From Edaphochlamys debaryana (Eukaryota; Chlorophyta; Chlorophyceae; Chlamydomonadales), in contig JAEHOE010000097.1 in assembly GCA_016858145.1 (NCBI GenBank), positions 248,001-312,000 of the forward strand: DNA of 64,000 bases, in the 5' to 3' direction. Every line of letters begins with the position of its first letter. The stretch's first letter is position 1. Positions 11,895-23,876 of the stretch are shown one piece after another. The notes under the pieces are model-generated. The model did no database searches. It saw only the letters and a list, made by a program, of their open reading frames with translations, and was not told where the DNA came from. The position numbers and the translations under genes were made by a program.

Positions 11895-11990
11895 CTGTCT
11901 GGCCTCCTGTCTGGAGTGGACCGGGTCCCTTGTGGACGGGGTTCGAATCCCCTAGAGGCCTGCTTATATATATATATATATATCTATGTA
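11895..11990 (+). repeat. tRNA-like B box with TA-repeat tail (possible SINE)
   Basis: A perfect RNA polymerase III B-box (GGTTCGAATCC, 11940-11950) sits in a T-arm-like hairpin. About 15 bases later comes a (TA)n tract (about 11965-11982) and AT-rich DNA. No complete tRNA cloverleaf can be folded, because the D arm and A box are unconvincing. The arrangement, a tRNA-derived head with a simple-repeat tail, is typical of SINEs, and tRNA-derived SINEs are known in Chlamydomonas. Family assignment was not possible. Confidence 0.35.
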
Positions 11991-12628
11991 TTATTATTAG
12001 TATGTATGCCTCACCTCAGGTCCTGTTGCCGCTCCGCCCCCTTTGTTACACATATTGATAATGACGATAAGCATCTTGGCGTTGGGCGCGCTCCAGCGCA
12101 GGTCCGTAGGGAGATCCAAGGGGGACAAGCTCTGCGAAAGGGCATAGCGCATGCATGATTGTGCTTAGTTAACGTGAGTGTTAGGAGGCGGCTGCTGAGG
12201 ATGGCGTGGGCCCGCTGTAGGTCATGGAGGCTCGGGGGGTAGGGGTGGGGGTTTCAGGTGGTGGGCTCGACGGGACTCGACAGATGCGCATCAAGAGGTC
12301 ACCACAAGCGTAGGCATAGTAAAGCTGAAGCCGGGGCGGGGGCTGGCACGCCTCCGGGTGGATGGATGTGAATCCGCCAAGTGTGAGCACGGCGGGCTAT
12401 CTTCATCTACGCAGCGTCCGATATGTGTTATGATCTCGTGTGATCGTGCGTTTGACGAGCAGTCACGCGGCCCTAGCTCTTCAGGGAGCGACAGTCGGCA
12501 CTGCATGCGGAACGCTTCGGCCCCCGCGACGACTTGCCGGCCCTCATCAGACGCCGTCACTACTATATCGAGCGAGCGTCTACCGGACGCACAAAGCGCC
12601 AAGCAAGGTGTCCACGGCGTGGGCGAGC

Positions 12629-13078
12629 ATGCTTCGCCCTTCTGGGTCTTTCAAGCGTCAGACTTCGGGTAGTCATCGACTCAGCGATTTACCACGTAGT
12701 ATCCTATACTTCATCCACACAACGGGGGGCTGCGGGAGTGGGGCGCGAGTGCATGCTGGCGATTACTCTGCTCACCGTTTGCAGCAAGCTCCGCCCTCCG
12801 CCATCCTGACTATGCGCCTCAAGAAGCTCTCTTCGTGCCTCAAGCTGATGAGGAAGCAGCTGTCGCCACTGCTCTTGGAGCGATGGCTCCCCCGAGGCGC
12901 CCGCCAGAGACTGCGACTGCGAGGCCTGTGCGAGGCCTACGACCAGCGCTACCACCAAGCTAATCATGATGATAGCTGGTCAGGGCGCATGGGACAAGCC
13001 TTGTCTGGGATTGAGGAAGTGCTAGAACTTCACCTAAATGTGCATGTGCACGCGCAAGTGATGTCCACGGCGCCTTAG
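12629..13078 (+). CDS. Possible hypothetical protein, 149 residues
   Basis: An uninterrupted frame runs from ATG 12629 to TAG 13076-13078. The C-terminal half is rich in Leu, Arg and Lys and looks helical (for example MRLKKLSSCLKLMRKQLS, then LLLERWLPRGARQRLRLRG). The N-terminal half looks less protein-like, and a possible acceptor (CCGTTTGCAG) at about 12784 suggests only the second half may be coding. No domain was recognised and no TATA box or polyadenylation signal is associated. It may be a chance frame. Confidence 0.22.
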   Translation: MLRPSGSFKRQTSGSHRLSDLPRSILYFIHTTGGCGSGARVHAGDYSAHRLQQAPPSAILTMRLKKLSSCLKLMRKQLSPLLLERWLPRGARQRLRLRGLCEAYDQRYHQANHDDSWSGRMGQALSGIEEVLELHLNVHVHAQVMSTAP

Positions 13079-14661
13079 AGTGTATTGTGTGACCCCTTTT
13101 CACTGTACTGATAACTAGTGAGAAAGCGCACAGCGGCACGGCCTGGTCGTCTCTTACTTACCACTCTTACGGATGACGCCGTGGATCTCGCGCCTCCGCG
13201 ACATGCCGCTCCGCACCGATAGAGGTGCAGCCAGCTCCAAGTAACCCCACGTATCAACAAAATGGTTGTCACCTCATGCGGTTCTCAAGGCCCTGCGGCG
13301 GCTGGCGGCAAACTTGGAATCGCGGAGGGTGGCGGTCCGCCTTCCCCACGTCGACGCAGCACATGCGCACTCGCTCGTGTTTACACAAGAAAGAACAGGC
13401 GTGAGGGTTTTAAGGCATTGCCAGGAAGGAAAGACAGCTGCCCGGCCTTCGTGCGAAGTGCAACCCGGCCGCGCCCGCCTGCACGCGGCCCGCGGCGTGG
13501 CCCTCCTCGTCCCTTCCTAGCCAGCTATCCAGGCTCGGGCGCAAATTGCCCTTCACACCCTCCGCTTCATGCCCTCGCCTCCCACGCTCAGTGACACCTC
13601 TGCCACAAGAGCGGCAACTCAGGACTGACAGCAGCGCAGCGCCGCAAAAACCTGGCAAAAGTTGTTCACGTGCCGCTCCGTCCGTGCTGTCACAACTGTA
13701 CACTTGGTGCAATCCGTATGCGCTTGATGCTGGGCAGTACTGTGCAGCATGCGTGCACCTGTGCAGATTGTCGCCTTGTCGGCGCTGCTCAGCTCCACAT
13801 CAGTGCCTTGACGACCACAAGCCAGTCACGTAGCCTGGGGTGTTGGTGTGTAGGTGTACGCCCAGCACGTGGCTCCCTCGCGCCACCCCTCCCCCTCTGA
13901 CTACGCTGCACGGCCCCTGCGAGTACAGTGCCCTCCCCCTCTGGAGGCAAGTCCTGCTGTTGTCATCGCATCTTCATACATGGCGCCGCGCCCGAAGCCG
14001 TTCCCCACCGGTGCCGCCCCTACCCTCTTCGATGCCTTCATACCCCTGCATCACCAGCGTTGCAAGGACCCACCAATCCCTTCCATATCTACCTCCCTTC
14101 CTCGGAATCCGCCGTACGGCCATCCTTGTGCATCAGGACGCGCCTCCACAGACACATTCAAGTCCTCCCTGGCCCTGCTCAGCTCGCCTCCCCTGCATTC
14201 CGTCTACCTGCTCAGCCTGCTTCTACCCTTAAGGGTCCATGCACATGTGGTGCATTCGAGCGTCACGGCCCTCGTTCACCACTAACCCATTACCTACCCG
14301 CCTCGACCTACCCGCACGCAAGCTCTGCCCTACCCTACACTGACCCCCTGCCCATCGCATGTTTACCTACAGTATCAAGAGGAGCTCACCGGACAGCCCC
14401 GATCACTCAAGCTCTAATCCTGCCTTCCGAGACATCGCGCCACCTCCCTCCACCCGCTGCGTCCAGACGCGTATAAATTCGGTTCAAACGCACTCGTCAC
14501 GGTTATGTCACCGGTCCCCCGAGCATACCCAAATTAAGACCTACTTCTGTCAAGAGCGCCTGGGCCATATCAACCCAGCAGCAGCCTGTGGGCTGCGGGC
14601 CCTGCCTATGCTCGCACCTGCACGGCTACCTGCCTCGCTCTCAATCCTCTCGACCCCTCAG
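13079..14661 (-). other. Probable 3' UTR and spacer of the EF-hand gene
   Basis: No gene was identified on either strand. The right part is C-rich on the + strand and directly follows the stop codon of the leftward EF-hand gene (14662). A TGTAA signal on the minus strand at 13385-13381 would give a 3' UTR of about 1.3 kb. Confidence 0.45.
13381..13385 (-). terminator. Candidate TGTAA polyadenylation signal (EF-hand gene)
   Basis: TGTAA on the minus strand, the usual volvocine polyadenylation signal, is downstream of the stop at 14662. The distance is long, so the assignment is tentative. Confidence 0.35.
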
Positions 14662-17600
14662 CTATGCCCGCCACGGCGGCCCCTGATGCACGGACAACAG
14701 CGGCTCTGAGGGCGCAGGCGCAGGCATTGGCACCCCTGCAGGCGCCGTCCCCGTTCCATGGGAGCCACCCGCCGTGGCGCCACGCCCGTCTGCCTGCAGC
14801 CCCCCTGCTGTGCCGCCGCCGTTGCCGTTACCCGACGACCACTGCCCGGACTGGCTGCGCTCGTGTTCCCGACAAGTGGCTTGGGGTGGCGGCCGCAGCG
14901 GCGGCCCCACCCTTCCCGAGCTGCCCAGGCGACAGAGCTGAGCCAAGCCCGGTGCCGAACCTGGCTCCTGCTGCTCCCCGGCGCCCGGCTGCTGCCCCAC
15001 GCCGCTGTCGTGTCCCAGGCTGAAGCTCCGCCAGCCGTTCGTCCCCGAGGGCCCGCGGTGCACGGCGGAGGCGTCGGTCGGGGGCCGCGCCTCCGCCTCC
15101 TCAACGTCCCACCCACCAGCGTCGATGGCGGGGCTGTGACGCGCAGAGCCCCAGCGGCGCACACCCCCGTCGGGTGCTCCACGCTCGGACCACACCCTCC
15201 GGCTGCAGGAAGGCGCTTCGAGCTGCCCGTTGGGGTGTTGCCACGGCCAGCCCAGTCGAGATGGTTGCGGTGCCTCGTGGGGACGCGCGGGCGCGCTTGG
15301 GTTCGTCCCCTGCGACCCCGCTAGCGGAGGCGGGGGCAGCGGTAGCGCAGACGCGGTAATGCCTGTACCCCGTCCGGAGCCGAACGCACCCGCGGGCCCC
15401 GGCCCAGCCCCGTCGCTGCGAGGAGACGCCAGGGCTGAGCCCGCCCAGGCGGGAGGCCGGAGCAGCACAGGTACTTGTGCGGGCGGCGGCGCAGCTCCTG
15501 ACCCCGGGCTTTCCAACGCGGAGGGCCGGGAGGCACAGGACCAGTCCCCGGGCGCTGCTGCAGGCTGCGGCGGCTGCAGGGAAGGACCCGGCCGTGACAC
15601 AACCCACGCGGGTTGCGCCCCTGGCTGGTGCACAACCGTCGTGACGGCGGCGCTGGTGCTGACAGTGGCTGCGGCTGGGGCCCAGCCCGGCGCTCCGGCG
15701 TGTGGAAGCACACCAGCCGCGGCCGGGGGCGGCGAGCCGGGGAACCCAGGCCCCCCTACCGACTGCTGAGGGCCGGATGCCTCCGGCCCGCCTGGAGCCC
15801 CTTGTCGTTCGTGGCCCCAGCCGCCAGCACCGCCACTGCCCCGGCCCCTGAGCCAGTCCACCAGGGACCATGCCCCGGGCAGGTCCCATGTACCCGCCGC
15901 CGACGCCCCAGCCTCCATCGCGCTCGAGTGCTCCACGGCCTCTGCCACGGCCCCGCGGCCCTGGGCCTCCAACGGATGGACCAGCGACGGCGCCGGCGGC
16001 CCCAGCGGCAGCCGCGCCTCCGCCGGCGATGGCGACGGAGGGCCGCTGCGCTCCGGGACCTCCGGCGCGGCGCCGCCAGCTGACGTGGACACCTGCACGA
16101 CATGACCTGACGCCTGCCCGGACGTCTGGCCAGACCCGGCCCGCGTGGCGGGTCCTACCTGGCCCATCGTGGATCTTCGCACAGGGCTGGGCGAGGAGGA
16201 CGTCTGGTCGGCAGGCGAGGCCTGGCCCGAGTTTGAGCCCCACGCCCGGCCCCAGCTGCGCTGCCGCCCGAACGCCGCCGCCGCTGCAGCCACGAGGCCG
16301 CCCATCCGCCAGCCCCGCCGAGAGTCCCCGCCGCTGCCGACCCGCAAGGGCCCGCCCGAGGCGGTCGCGCTGCCCTCTCGCGCTGCGCCGACAGCCGGCG
16401 AGAGGCGCTCAGGCAGGGAGCCGAGCCGAGCGTAGGACGGGTCAGCGTGGTGTGCACCCGCCCCCGCCCCTGCCCCTGCGGCGCCCGCTGCCCCTGCGCC
16501 ACTGTGCGCCGCCGCCGTCCCTGCGCCCCCGCCGCCGCCCGCTGCAGAGCCGTGCCCGACCCCGCTCGTGCGGCTACTGCGGCCGAGCGCGGCACTGCCA
16601 CCTGCTACAGGGTACCCCGAGTCCCCCTCCTCCGGCGCCTCCTGGATCACGCTCGCCTGCCGCCGCGTCTCCATCTGTGGCAGCCGCAACCGCGCCGTGA
16701 GGCTCGTAAAGCCCATATGTCGCTTGGCCGCCCGTTCCGAAGCAGCCGCAGACATGGCCGCCGCAGCAGCTGCTGCTGCCATGGCTGCTGCAGCTGGCGA
16801 GATGACCTGAGGCACCGGCGACGGCGAGAGCGTGGGGGCTGACGGCAGCTGGCCGAGTGCGAGCGAGGGCGGCGCCGGGCCCAGGGAGCGAGGCGTTGTG
16901 GGCGTGAGCGTGGGAGAGGGCTGGCCCGCGGCCGTCCCTGCTGCGGTCCCGAACCCTGCCCCGGGCGGGCCCGGCTGCTGCGGGTTGGAGAACTGGCGGT
17001 GCAGGGAGGACCGCCGTCCGTAGAGCTGCTGCGTGGACGCCACGTCCCCGCTGACCGGCCCGCCGTCGTTGCTGTGCCCGGCGCTGCCCCCGGCGCCGGC
17101 CCCCCCCCAGCCTGGTCCGAGCTGGACACTTGGGGCGGCCGCCAGGCCGGCGGCGGCGAAGGGCGAGGGGAAGGGGAAGGCCTCTCCAGAGGATTCGGCA
17201 CGCAGCAGCGAGCCCGCCTGGCCGGCGCCGCCCGCTGCCGAGCCCTCCCCGAGCCCCGAGTCCGTCTGCCGGAGCGGCGAAGGCTCGCTGCCGCCGCCGC
17301 CACCACCTGCCAGCGCCGCCGCCGCCGCCGGCGACAGCAGCGCGACGCCGCTGGTGGAGGAGGTCGAGGCGCCGCCGGCGGACGCGGGCGGGGCGTTGAG
17401 GCCGCTGCTCCGCTGTGTCGTGAACATACCGGAGCCGCCGCGCCCCCCGCCCGCCCCGGCCCCCGTCGTCAGCAGCGCGTTGCCCACCGCCGAGCCGCCG
17501 CCGCTCAGCCCGTGGCCCGTCAGCGCCGCCAGCAGGTTGCCGCTGCTGCCGCTGGTGCGGCGGCCCGTGCCGCGGCCCGTGCGGGCAATCTTGCCCCACA

Positions 17601-19611
17601 GCGACGACCGTAGGCCGCTGGTGCTTGCGCCGCCCGCGCCGCTGTGGCCCGTGGCCTGCTCCGCCTGCTCGTCCGTGTGCTGGTGGCCGCTGGTGGACAG
17701 GAAGCCGCTGGTGCCGTGGGCCAGGGCGAAGGCCTGCGCGTCCACCACCCCCGCCGCGCCCCCGGGGCCTGTGCCGGACCCGCCCGCCCCGCCCTCCCCC
17801 TCCGGCACGTTGTCCGCCTGGAAGGAGCTGCCCGCGAAGCTGGCAAGGGAAAAGAGGGGGAAAAGGCAAGTGTTGTGCATGGCACCCTGAAGCACCATAC
17901 CGTCGGAAGAGACACCGAGGGGGCATGCGGGCAAAAGCTGGGCTCCCGCCCACTGGTCATAGGCAGTCAATCCAGGCCTGCAGACCCAGTCCACCACCAC
18001 GGCTCCCACGGTCCCGCCCTCACCTCCGCCGCAGTGCCCGTGCGCTCCTGCCCCCTTGCCGCCCCGCCAGCGCCGCCTTGGCGGTGGCCAGCAGCCCCGC
18101 GGGGCCCCCCGCCGCCCCCACGGCCCCGCCCAGGAAGAGCTCGTCGTCCCTGCGGCGGAGGCGGGAGAAAGCAAACCCGACGCATCACACCAGGTCGAGT
18201 TCAATGCCGGCGCTACTGGTGCTGCCCGCACTGAGCGGCCACGTGCCAAGCTCCTAGCCCTTCTTTAGCCCCCTCGCCCCGCTCCTGGCGGCGCGAGCAA
18301 GCGTATGTTGAACCCCCCTGGCGTAGTGCCCCGCCAACCCTCCCCGCCCCCCGCCCCTCACATCTTCTCCAGATAGGCCGTGAACTCTTTGATGTCCAGC
18401 CGCCCGTTGCCGTCCTTATCCGCACCGTCGAAGATGATCTGGACAACCGGCAGGGCAGCAGGCAGCAATGTGGGGGAGTGCAGCGGTCCAACCCGGCCCG
18501 GGAGCGCTGCGGTGGGTACCGGGCCCAGAGCTGTCCGCCTCAACCCCAGCCCGCGGCATGACTTCCAGTCCCATACCTGTAGGTACTTCTTGTCCTCATC
18601 AGACAGCGGGTCGCCCACGTACTGCGGATCAGGATGAGGGCCAGGTGCGGGCCTGAGTTGGGCCTGAGCTGGGCCTGTCGCAGGCCGAGGGCAACCAGCG
18701 TTCCACCAGCATCGCTGCTGCCATGAGCCCAAGCCCCTGCACATGTGGGCCAGGCGATGCCGGCCTGCAGTAACCCCCGCATATCCCGCCTCAGGCCCCT
18801 CCTCTCTTCATGGTCACGAGCCGCAGCGAAGGTGAGGCACTGGCACAGTGTGCCCAGCCCCTTGCCAAGCCAGCACCTTGCCCAGGATCCCGCTGCTGCT
18901 GTACCGGCACAGAAAATGCCGAGAGTTGCGTACAACCGCCGTGGTACGGTCCACCGTGGCGCGTGGCAGCCGGCGGCCCCTCAGTTCCTCAGCTGCTATT
19001 TGCTCCGCCCGCAGAGCTCGTCTGCCTGCTCCACACGCCCGAGCGGCTGACCAGCAGCCCTTCGCTGTTGCTGCAGGCTGTAGCTTCCACGGCTCCAGGC
19101 TGGAGTAGGGCGGTCTCCCTGAGGGGGGGCCACCCCTCGGGGGCACCCGCCACCACGAGCAACCACCCCCTGCACCGTCGGCAGCCCCTTCCCACTGTTC
19201 AAGCAAGCCCCTAACGCCCCCACTAGATACGCCTAAGGTCTCCATCAGATCCACCATGGTACCGGGGCCCACCTGGAAGCTGCGCTCCACGGCCTGTATG
19301 GTGAGGACACGGTCATCGTTGCCCTCCCCCTCCTGGATGGCCAGCTGATGGAACACCGACAGCAGCTCCTTTTCGTCCGTAGCCGTGAGGAACTTAGTGA
19401 GGAACTCCGGGAAGTCCACCATCGAGTCCCCGTTGCTGTCCAGCTCATACATGACCGCGTCGAGCTCCTGGGGCGTCGGGCTGCCGCCCATCGCCTCCAT
19501 AACGAAGAAGAGGTCATCCTTGGTGAAATAGCCCTTGTCCTCCGTGTCAAAGAGCTGGAAGACCTCCTTGAGAAGCTCGACCTGCGACGCGCGTTGCAAT
19601 TTGGCTGACAT
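14662..19611 (-). CDS. EF-hand Ca2+-binding protein with a very long disordered tail
   Basis: Exons in transcript order are 19611-19273, 18621-18577, 18438-18362, 18149-18024 and 17839-14662, encoding 1,254 residues. The start MSAKLQRASQ is the first in-frame ATG of the EF-hand exon. The N-terminal 170 residues have a calmodulin-like layout. EF1 (DTEDKGYFTKDD, about residues 22-33) is non-canonical, EF2 (DSNGDSMVDFPE, about 58-69) is canonical, the third is degenerate, and the last (DKDGNGRLDIKE) is canonical. The final 3.2-kb exon encodes about 1,060 Gly/Ala/Ser/Pro-rich residues with several basophilic kinase-like sites (RRSSLHRQFS, RRQASV, RRSTMG). The likely role is Ca2+-regulated binding or signalling; no enzyme domain is visible. 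One further small exon between 19272 and 18622 cannot be excluded. Confidence 0.8.
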
Positions 19612-20381
19612 GCACTCCAACCACTGCAGGATTGGCCCAGGGCCCCACGCAGGTGCCTTCAGCATGCCACGTGCAGGGCACTGCAAGCGCGAAGAGCCGC
19701 CACACTCGCACTGCCACACCCCGATTGTTATCTTTCTACGCGTTCCGCCGTCGCGTCAAGGCCCTAGCCCGCCCCCTGCCCCCTCTCTCGTGGCACGCCG
19801 AAGCACTACTAAAGCGAGCCAGCAGCAGAGTCCAACCGGTGACCAGAGAGTGGACACGTGCCCCGAATAACACACCCAGCCTGGATGCGCGACCCGGTCT
19901 GAGCGGTGACACACCTGCTGGAGCGTCAGATGCGGCCAATGCGCACGCAGCTGGTCGCGTGGCCATTGCCGCCGCGACCACGGCTTGGCGAGCAGCGCAG
20001 CTGCCTCGGGTTCGCCATTGCCAGGGGTGACCACGGCGCCGCTTCGGCGTCCGGCGTTCATCTGTTACTCATCGGGGCCGCCCGCTAGCCCCCTTGCAGG
20101 GGCTGGGGCGCCGCTAGCGCACAGAATGTTTCTCCACGACGCTATTCCCAGGTCAACACCGCTCTAGTAAGATTTCAAAGCGCTGTTCAAGGAGCCTAGT
20201 TCTTGCGCGGCAGGAGTGCTTCCGGAGATGCCTGTGTTTGTCGGTCTGCCCTCACAGCGAGCCCTAGGCGTGGCAAAGCCCGCATATATACTAAGAGCTC
20301 GCAAAGCTATACTAATACAGTGAAACGGTGTGGAGTTGCGTCGGCCTACAGGTGGAGGGTTGGCCTGACCGGGGACCGCGG
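19612..20381. promoter_or_regulatory. Divergent spacer between EF-hand and solute-binding genes
   Basis: This spacer lies between the start codons of a leftward and a rightward gene, so it should hold both 5' UTRs and promoters. A TATATA element at 20285-20290 is suitably placed for the rightward gene. An extra upstream exon of the EF-hand gene here was not supported. Confidence 0.5.
20285..20290 (+). promoter_or_regulatory. TATA-like element of the solute-binding protein gene
   Basis: TATATA lies 92-97 bases upstream of the ATG at 20382, a reasonable TATA-to-start distance with a short 5' UTR. Confidence 0.4.
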
Positions 20382-23300
20382 ATGCGGGCGCTGCACGCCG
20401 AGCCGAGCCGAGCGGCCGGCAACGGCCCTGCAGCACGACGTGCGATCCCCTCATTCTTAAATGCGCGGCTCGGCCGGCGTTCGTTGGCAGCAGCATCAGG
20501 CTCGCAGCTTGCGGAGCCCTCGCTGCTGAAAGAACCGGCGGCGGAGCCGTCGACGTCGACATCAGAGCCATGTAGAGCCTCGTGGAACCAGGCGTGCAGC
20601 CGACGGCACGCGGCGTTGGGAGCGGCAGCGATCTTAGCATCCCCCTTGGCGGCCACAGGCCCCGCCCAGGCGATCAAGGCGGTGAGTAGCTGCGGGAACA
20701 GGGATGGGACCCAGACTCTGACTTGGGGCTTGAGGAGTACAGGGGCTTTGCACGCCAAGGGCTTCCAGCGTGGCTGCCGGCAAGGGGTGGGACGGGAGTG
20801 CGGCCCCCGGCTGCCTGCACCCCTGCCTGCACCCCCACTGCTTTGGGCCAGACCCGGGGGCTAGACCGCTGAGTTCTCTCGACCGCCAGCGCGCAGCGGT
20901 CTCCTTGCCGCCAGCGCGTCTGCTGCACCCTACCACTCAACCCTTGTCCCGCCTCCGCTGCCGCCTCTGCCCCACCTCCGCTGCCGCCTCTTCCCCACCT
21001 CCGCTGCCGCCCCCGCCGCCCCCGCCCCGCCAGGTGACGCTGCGTGACGGCACGGTGGTGTCGGCGGCGGAGCACGGAATGACCATCGCCATCGTGGCCC
21101 TGCGCGGCTCGGTGCCCGCCACAACGGCCACCGACTTCAAGGAGTCCATCGGGAAGTACTGCGGCTTCTCGCTCGACCAGCGGTCGCAGCTGGGAGACAT
21201 CTTCAAGGTGCGGCCGGCCCCGGGGTGCACACACAGGGGCACACACAGATGGTTACGCTATTGCGCCGGACATGGGTGCAACAGGGTGGGCAGCAGAGCG
21301 TAGCGGTGGCTCGGACGGCCCTAAAGGGTACGATGCTAGGTGGTGGCGGCTGCTCCTAACCGCGGCCACCCCCACGCGCCGCCACCATGCCTGCACACTG
21401 ATGCGGGCACCCATACAATCTCCAACCGTCCAGGAGCTGTCGGACACGACCGGCAAGAACAAGCGCTCCTCGGGGATAGCGGACGCGGTGACGCTGGGCG
21501 ACGCGTGGCTGGCGCCCGCGGTGGCCCGGGGCCTGGTGCAGCCGCTCCGGGGCGCGGAGGGGTACCGCTGGTGGCGCCTGCTGCCGGAGCGCATGCGGCA
21601 ACTGGTGCGCCGGAACCCCGTCACGGGCCTGGCCGACCCCAACGGCCTCGTCTTCGGGGCGCCGTACAGGTGTGCGCCGTACGGGATCCAGGCGATGGGG
21701 CGCGGGGCCTGAAACAACTCTTCTGTGCCGCATCGCTGCTGTGGCGTTCTGGGGGCTCTTACAGGCCGCAGGCCGCTGGACCGTTGCAAGAGCTCCTTGG
21801 CCCTGGCGCGTGTGTGCCGCTTTGTACCGCAGGTGGGGCGCGACGCTGGTGGCGTACCGCCGCGACCGGCTGCTGCGGCGGGGCGGCACGCCGCTGCTGG
21901 ACTGGTCTGACCTGCTGCAGCCCTCGCTGAAGGGCCGCATCGCCATGACGGACTCGCCGCGGGAGCTGCTGGCGGCGGCGCTGCGCAGCCTGGGCCTGGG
22001 CGCCAACGCGGGCGCTGCAGAGCTGGCGGCGGCGGGGCTGAGCGAGCAGGACCTCAAGGTGGGGCGCGTGGGGGATGTGGGTCGTGGGATGTGGGTCGTG
22101 GGGACGGCCGTAGGCTGTGGCGGTGGCGCCACGAGCCTGACAGGGCCTGCAGTTTTGCACCTCACGGTGCAATGTGGCGCTTGGCTTGTTGATGTGGTAT
22201 GCGTGGAGGTGGCTTCAGCGCCTGTAGCCCGTGTTCGCCCGAAGTGGACTCCTGTACGCCGTCCACGCCGTCCCACACCGCTCCACTCCGTCTCACGCCG
22301 CACTCCCTCCGCCTCCTTGCAGGACCGGGTGGCAGCGCTGCGGGCGCAGGTGCGGCTGTTCAGCAGCCGCGACCACTGCCGCGCGCTGCAGGCGGGCGAC
22401 GTGTGGGCCGTGGTGGGGGACTCGAGCGACCTGGTGCTGGTACGTGGGGGCGGGCAAGGGGCGCGGGCAGACAGAGAGGCCAGCTAAGGGACGTTGCGGA
22501 CTGGGCGACGGGGCGGGGCTGGGCAGGAGGGCAGGATTATTGAGAGCGAATCGGGGCGATGGTGCGGGCGGGCTATTGCTGCGAGCTTAGCCTTCCATGT
22601 ATTGCACCGCTGCCCCTTATAACGTAGCTTCCGTTGCCGTCACTTGGCCGCCCGCAGGTGGCTGAGCGCAGCGGCAACGTGGAGCTCGTTTCGCCGCTGT
22701 CCGGGACGCAGCTGTGGGCGGACGTGTGGGCCGTGCCGTCGGGGGCAAGGGTGGGTCCGTGGGGGAGCTTGAGACGCGGCACGTAATTCTCGCCTGTTCC
22801 GCCCTTATCTGTCCTTGGAGGCCACAAGGTTGCTGAGCCGACCTCCAAGCATGCGTGCTCACGGCTTTGTCCTTGCGCACTTGCCCCCCGAACCCTTAGG
22901 GAGGCCACCGGCAGCAGGGCCCCAGCCCGCTGCTTGCGCCCTGGATCGAGTTCACCCTCTCGCCGGGGCGCGTCACGGGTGAGGCATCCGCAATCTGGCC
23001 ACGTGGCAACGTGCTTGTTCGCGCTCCGGCCCTAAGCACCAGTGTCCAGCGTATCCTGACTAACACATGGTTGTCGCCACCCCGCTACAGGCCAGCCCGG
23101 GCTCAAGGGCGGCGCCCCGGTGGCGATGCTGCCCGACCCCGGCACCTCCCCCGCCACGGCCAACTCGGTCCTGGCCGCTATCCACCAGCATAGGTGGGCC
23201 CAACACCGCCACAGACGCACCCGCTTGCCTGACCTCATCCCTGGGGTAGGGTTTGGCTGCCTTGCACCTAGCCCGCCGCCCCTGCTCCAGCCCGTCGCCT

Positions 23301-23876
23301 CACGCCCAGCTCCTGCCGCTGCTCCGCCCCACCATGCCTCACCCGCACAGGGAGCACCTACTGCAGGCGCACGCGGCGGCGAACCCGCCGGGGGGCCCGC
23401 TCGGAGTCGCTATCCGGGTGAGCCGTGCCTGTATCCATGTACCTTGCCGGGAATACCGGTTCACCGAAGCGGGCATGTCAGTACAGCTGCGCTTGCTGCT
23501 CCAGTGTGACCCGCCATAAGCATGAGTCCCTCCAGAACGATGCTGACCGAACTACCTCCTCGCGTATCCTGTACAGGGCCTGGCGGCGACCACGGGCGGC
23601 GCGGGCATCTCTGGCATCCCCCTGCTGAGGCCCTTCCTGGACGACCCGCGTGGCGGCGCGGCGGCGGCGGGCACCAGCCTGGCGGCGGCGGCCAGCGAGG
23701 CGGAGCGGGAGGCGGCGGCGGCGGCGGCGCGGCGCGACGCCTGGATGTACCCGGCCGTGGCTCTGCAGCACGACCGCTGCTACCTGCCGCCTCCGCCGGT
23801 GCTGGCGCGGAGTGACTTCCTGCTGCCCAGGGATGAGGCCACCATGGAGTTGTACCGGAGGGTGCTGGGGGAGTGA
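20382..23876 (+). CDS. Plastid (thylakoid-lumen) PotD-like extracellular solute-binding protein
   Basis: Exons are 20382-20681, 21034-21207, 21434-21669, 21833-22058, 22323-22439, 22658-22750, 22918-22978, 23091-23193, 23351-23417 and 23577-23876, encoding 558 residues with all phases agreeing. The N-terminus looks like a bipartite transit peptide: an Arg/Ala/Ser-rich region, then twin Arg (SRRHAALGAAAILASPL), then a lumenal cleavage-type AQA. The mature part matches bacterial spermidine/putrescine-type periplasmic binding proteins, with GLADPNGLVFGAPYR, VAYRRDRLL, DWSDLLQPSLKGRIAMTDS, GDVWAVVGDSSD and WADVWAVPSGA followed by WIEF. Plants have a similar putrescine-binding-protein-related nuclear gene. 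The substrate and any transporter partner are unknown; polyamine binding is inference. The last exon adds an Ala-rich C-terminus. Confidence 0.85.

Noticed and set aside
11881..11962. Complete tRNA gene
   Set aside because: The T-arm/B box is good and a short acceptor-like pairing exists, but the span is only about 60 bases with no acceptable D arm or anticodon arm.
14662..18260. Several long open frames on both strands inside the EF-hand tail exon (for example about 15101-16243 and 16574-17953)
   Set aside because: They are by-products of very GC-rich, repeat-like codons (GGC/GCC/CCG tracts open all frames). Only the frame continuous with the EF-hand exons has consistent splice phases.
18850..18935. 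Extra EF-hand gene exon around SSGILGKVL on the minus strand
   Set aside because: None of the possible acceptors keeps that frame after the phase-0 donor at 19273. Direct joining to the exon at 18621 is in phase and gives a sensible EF-hand pair.
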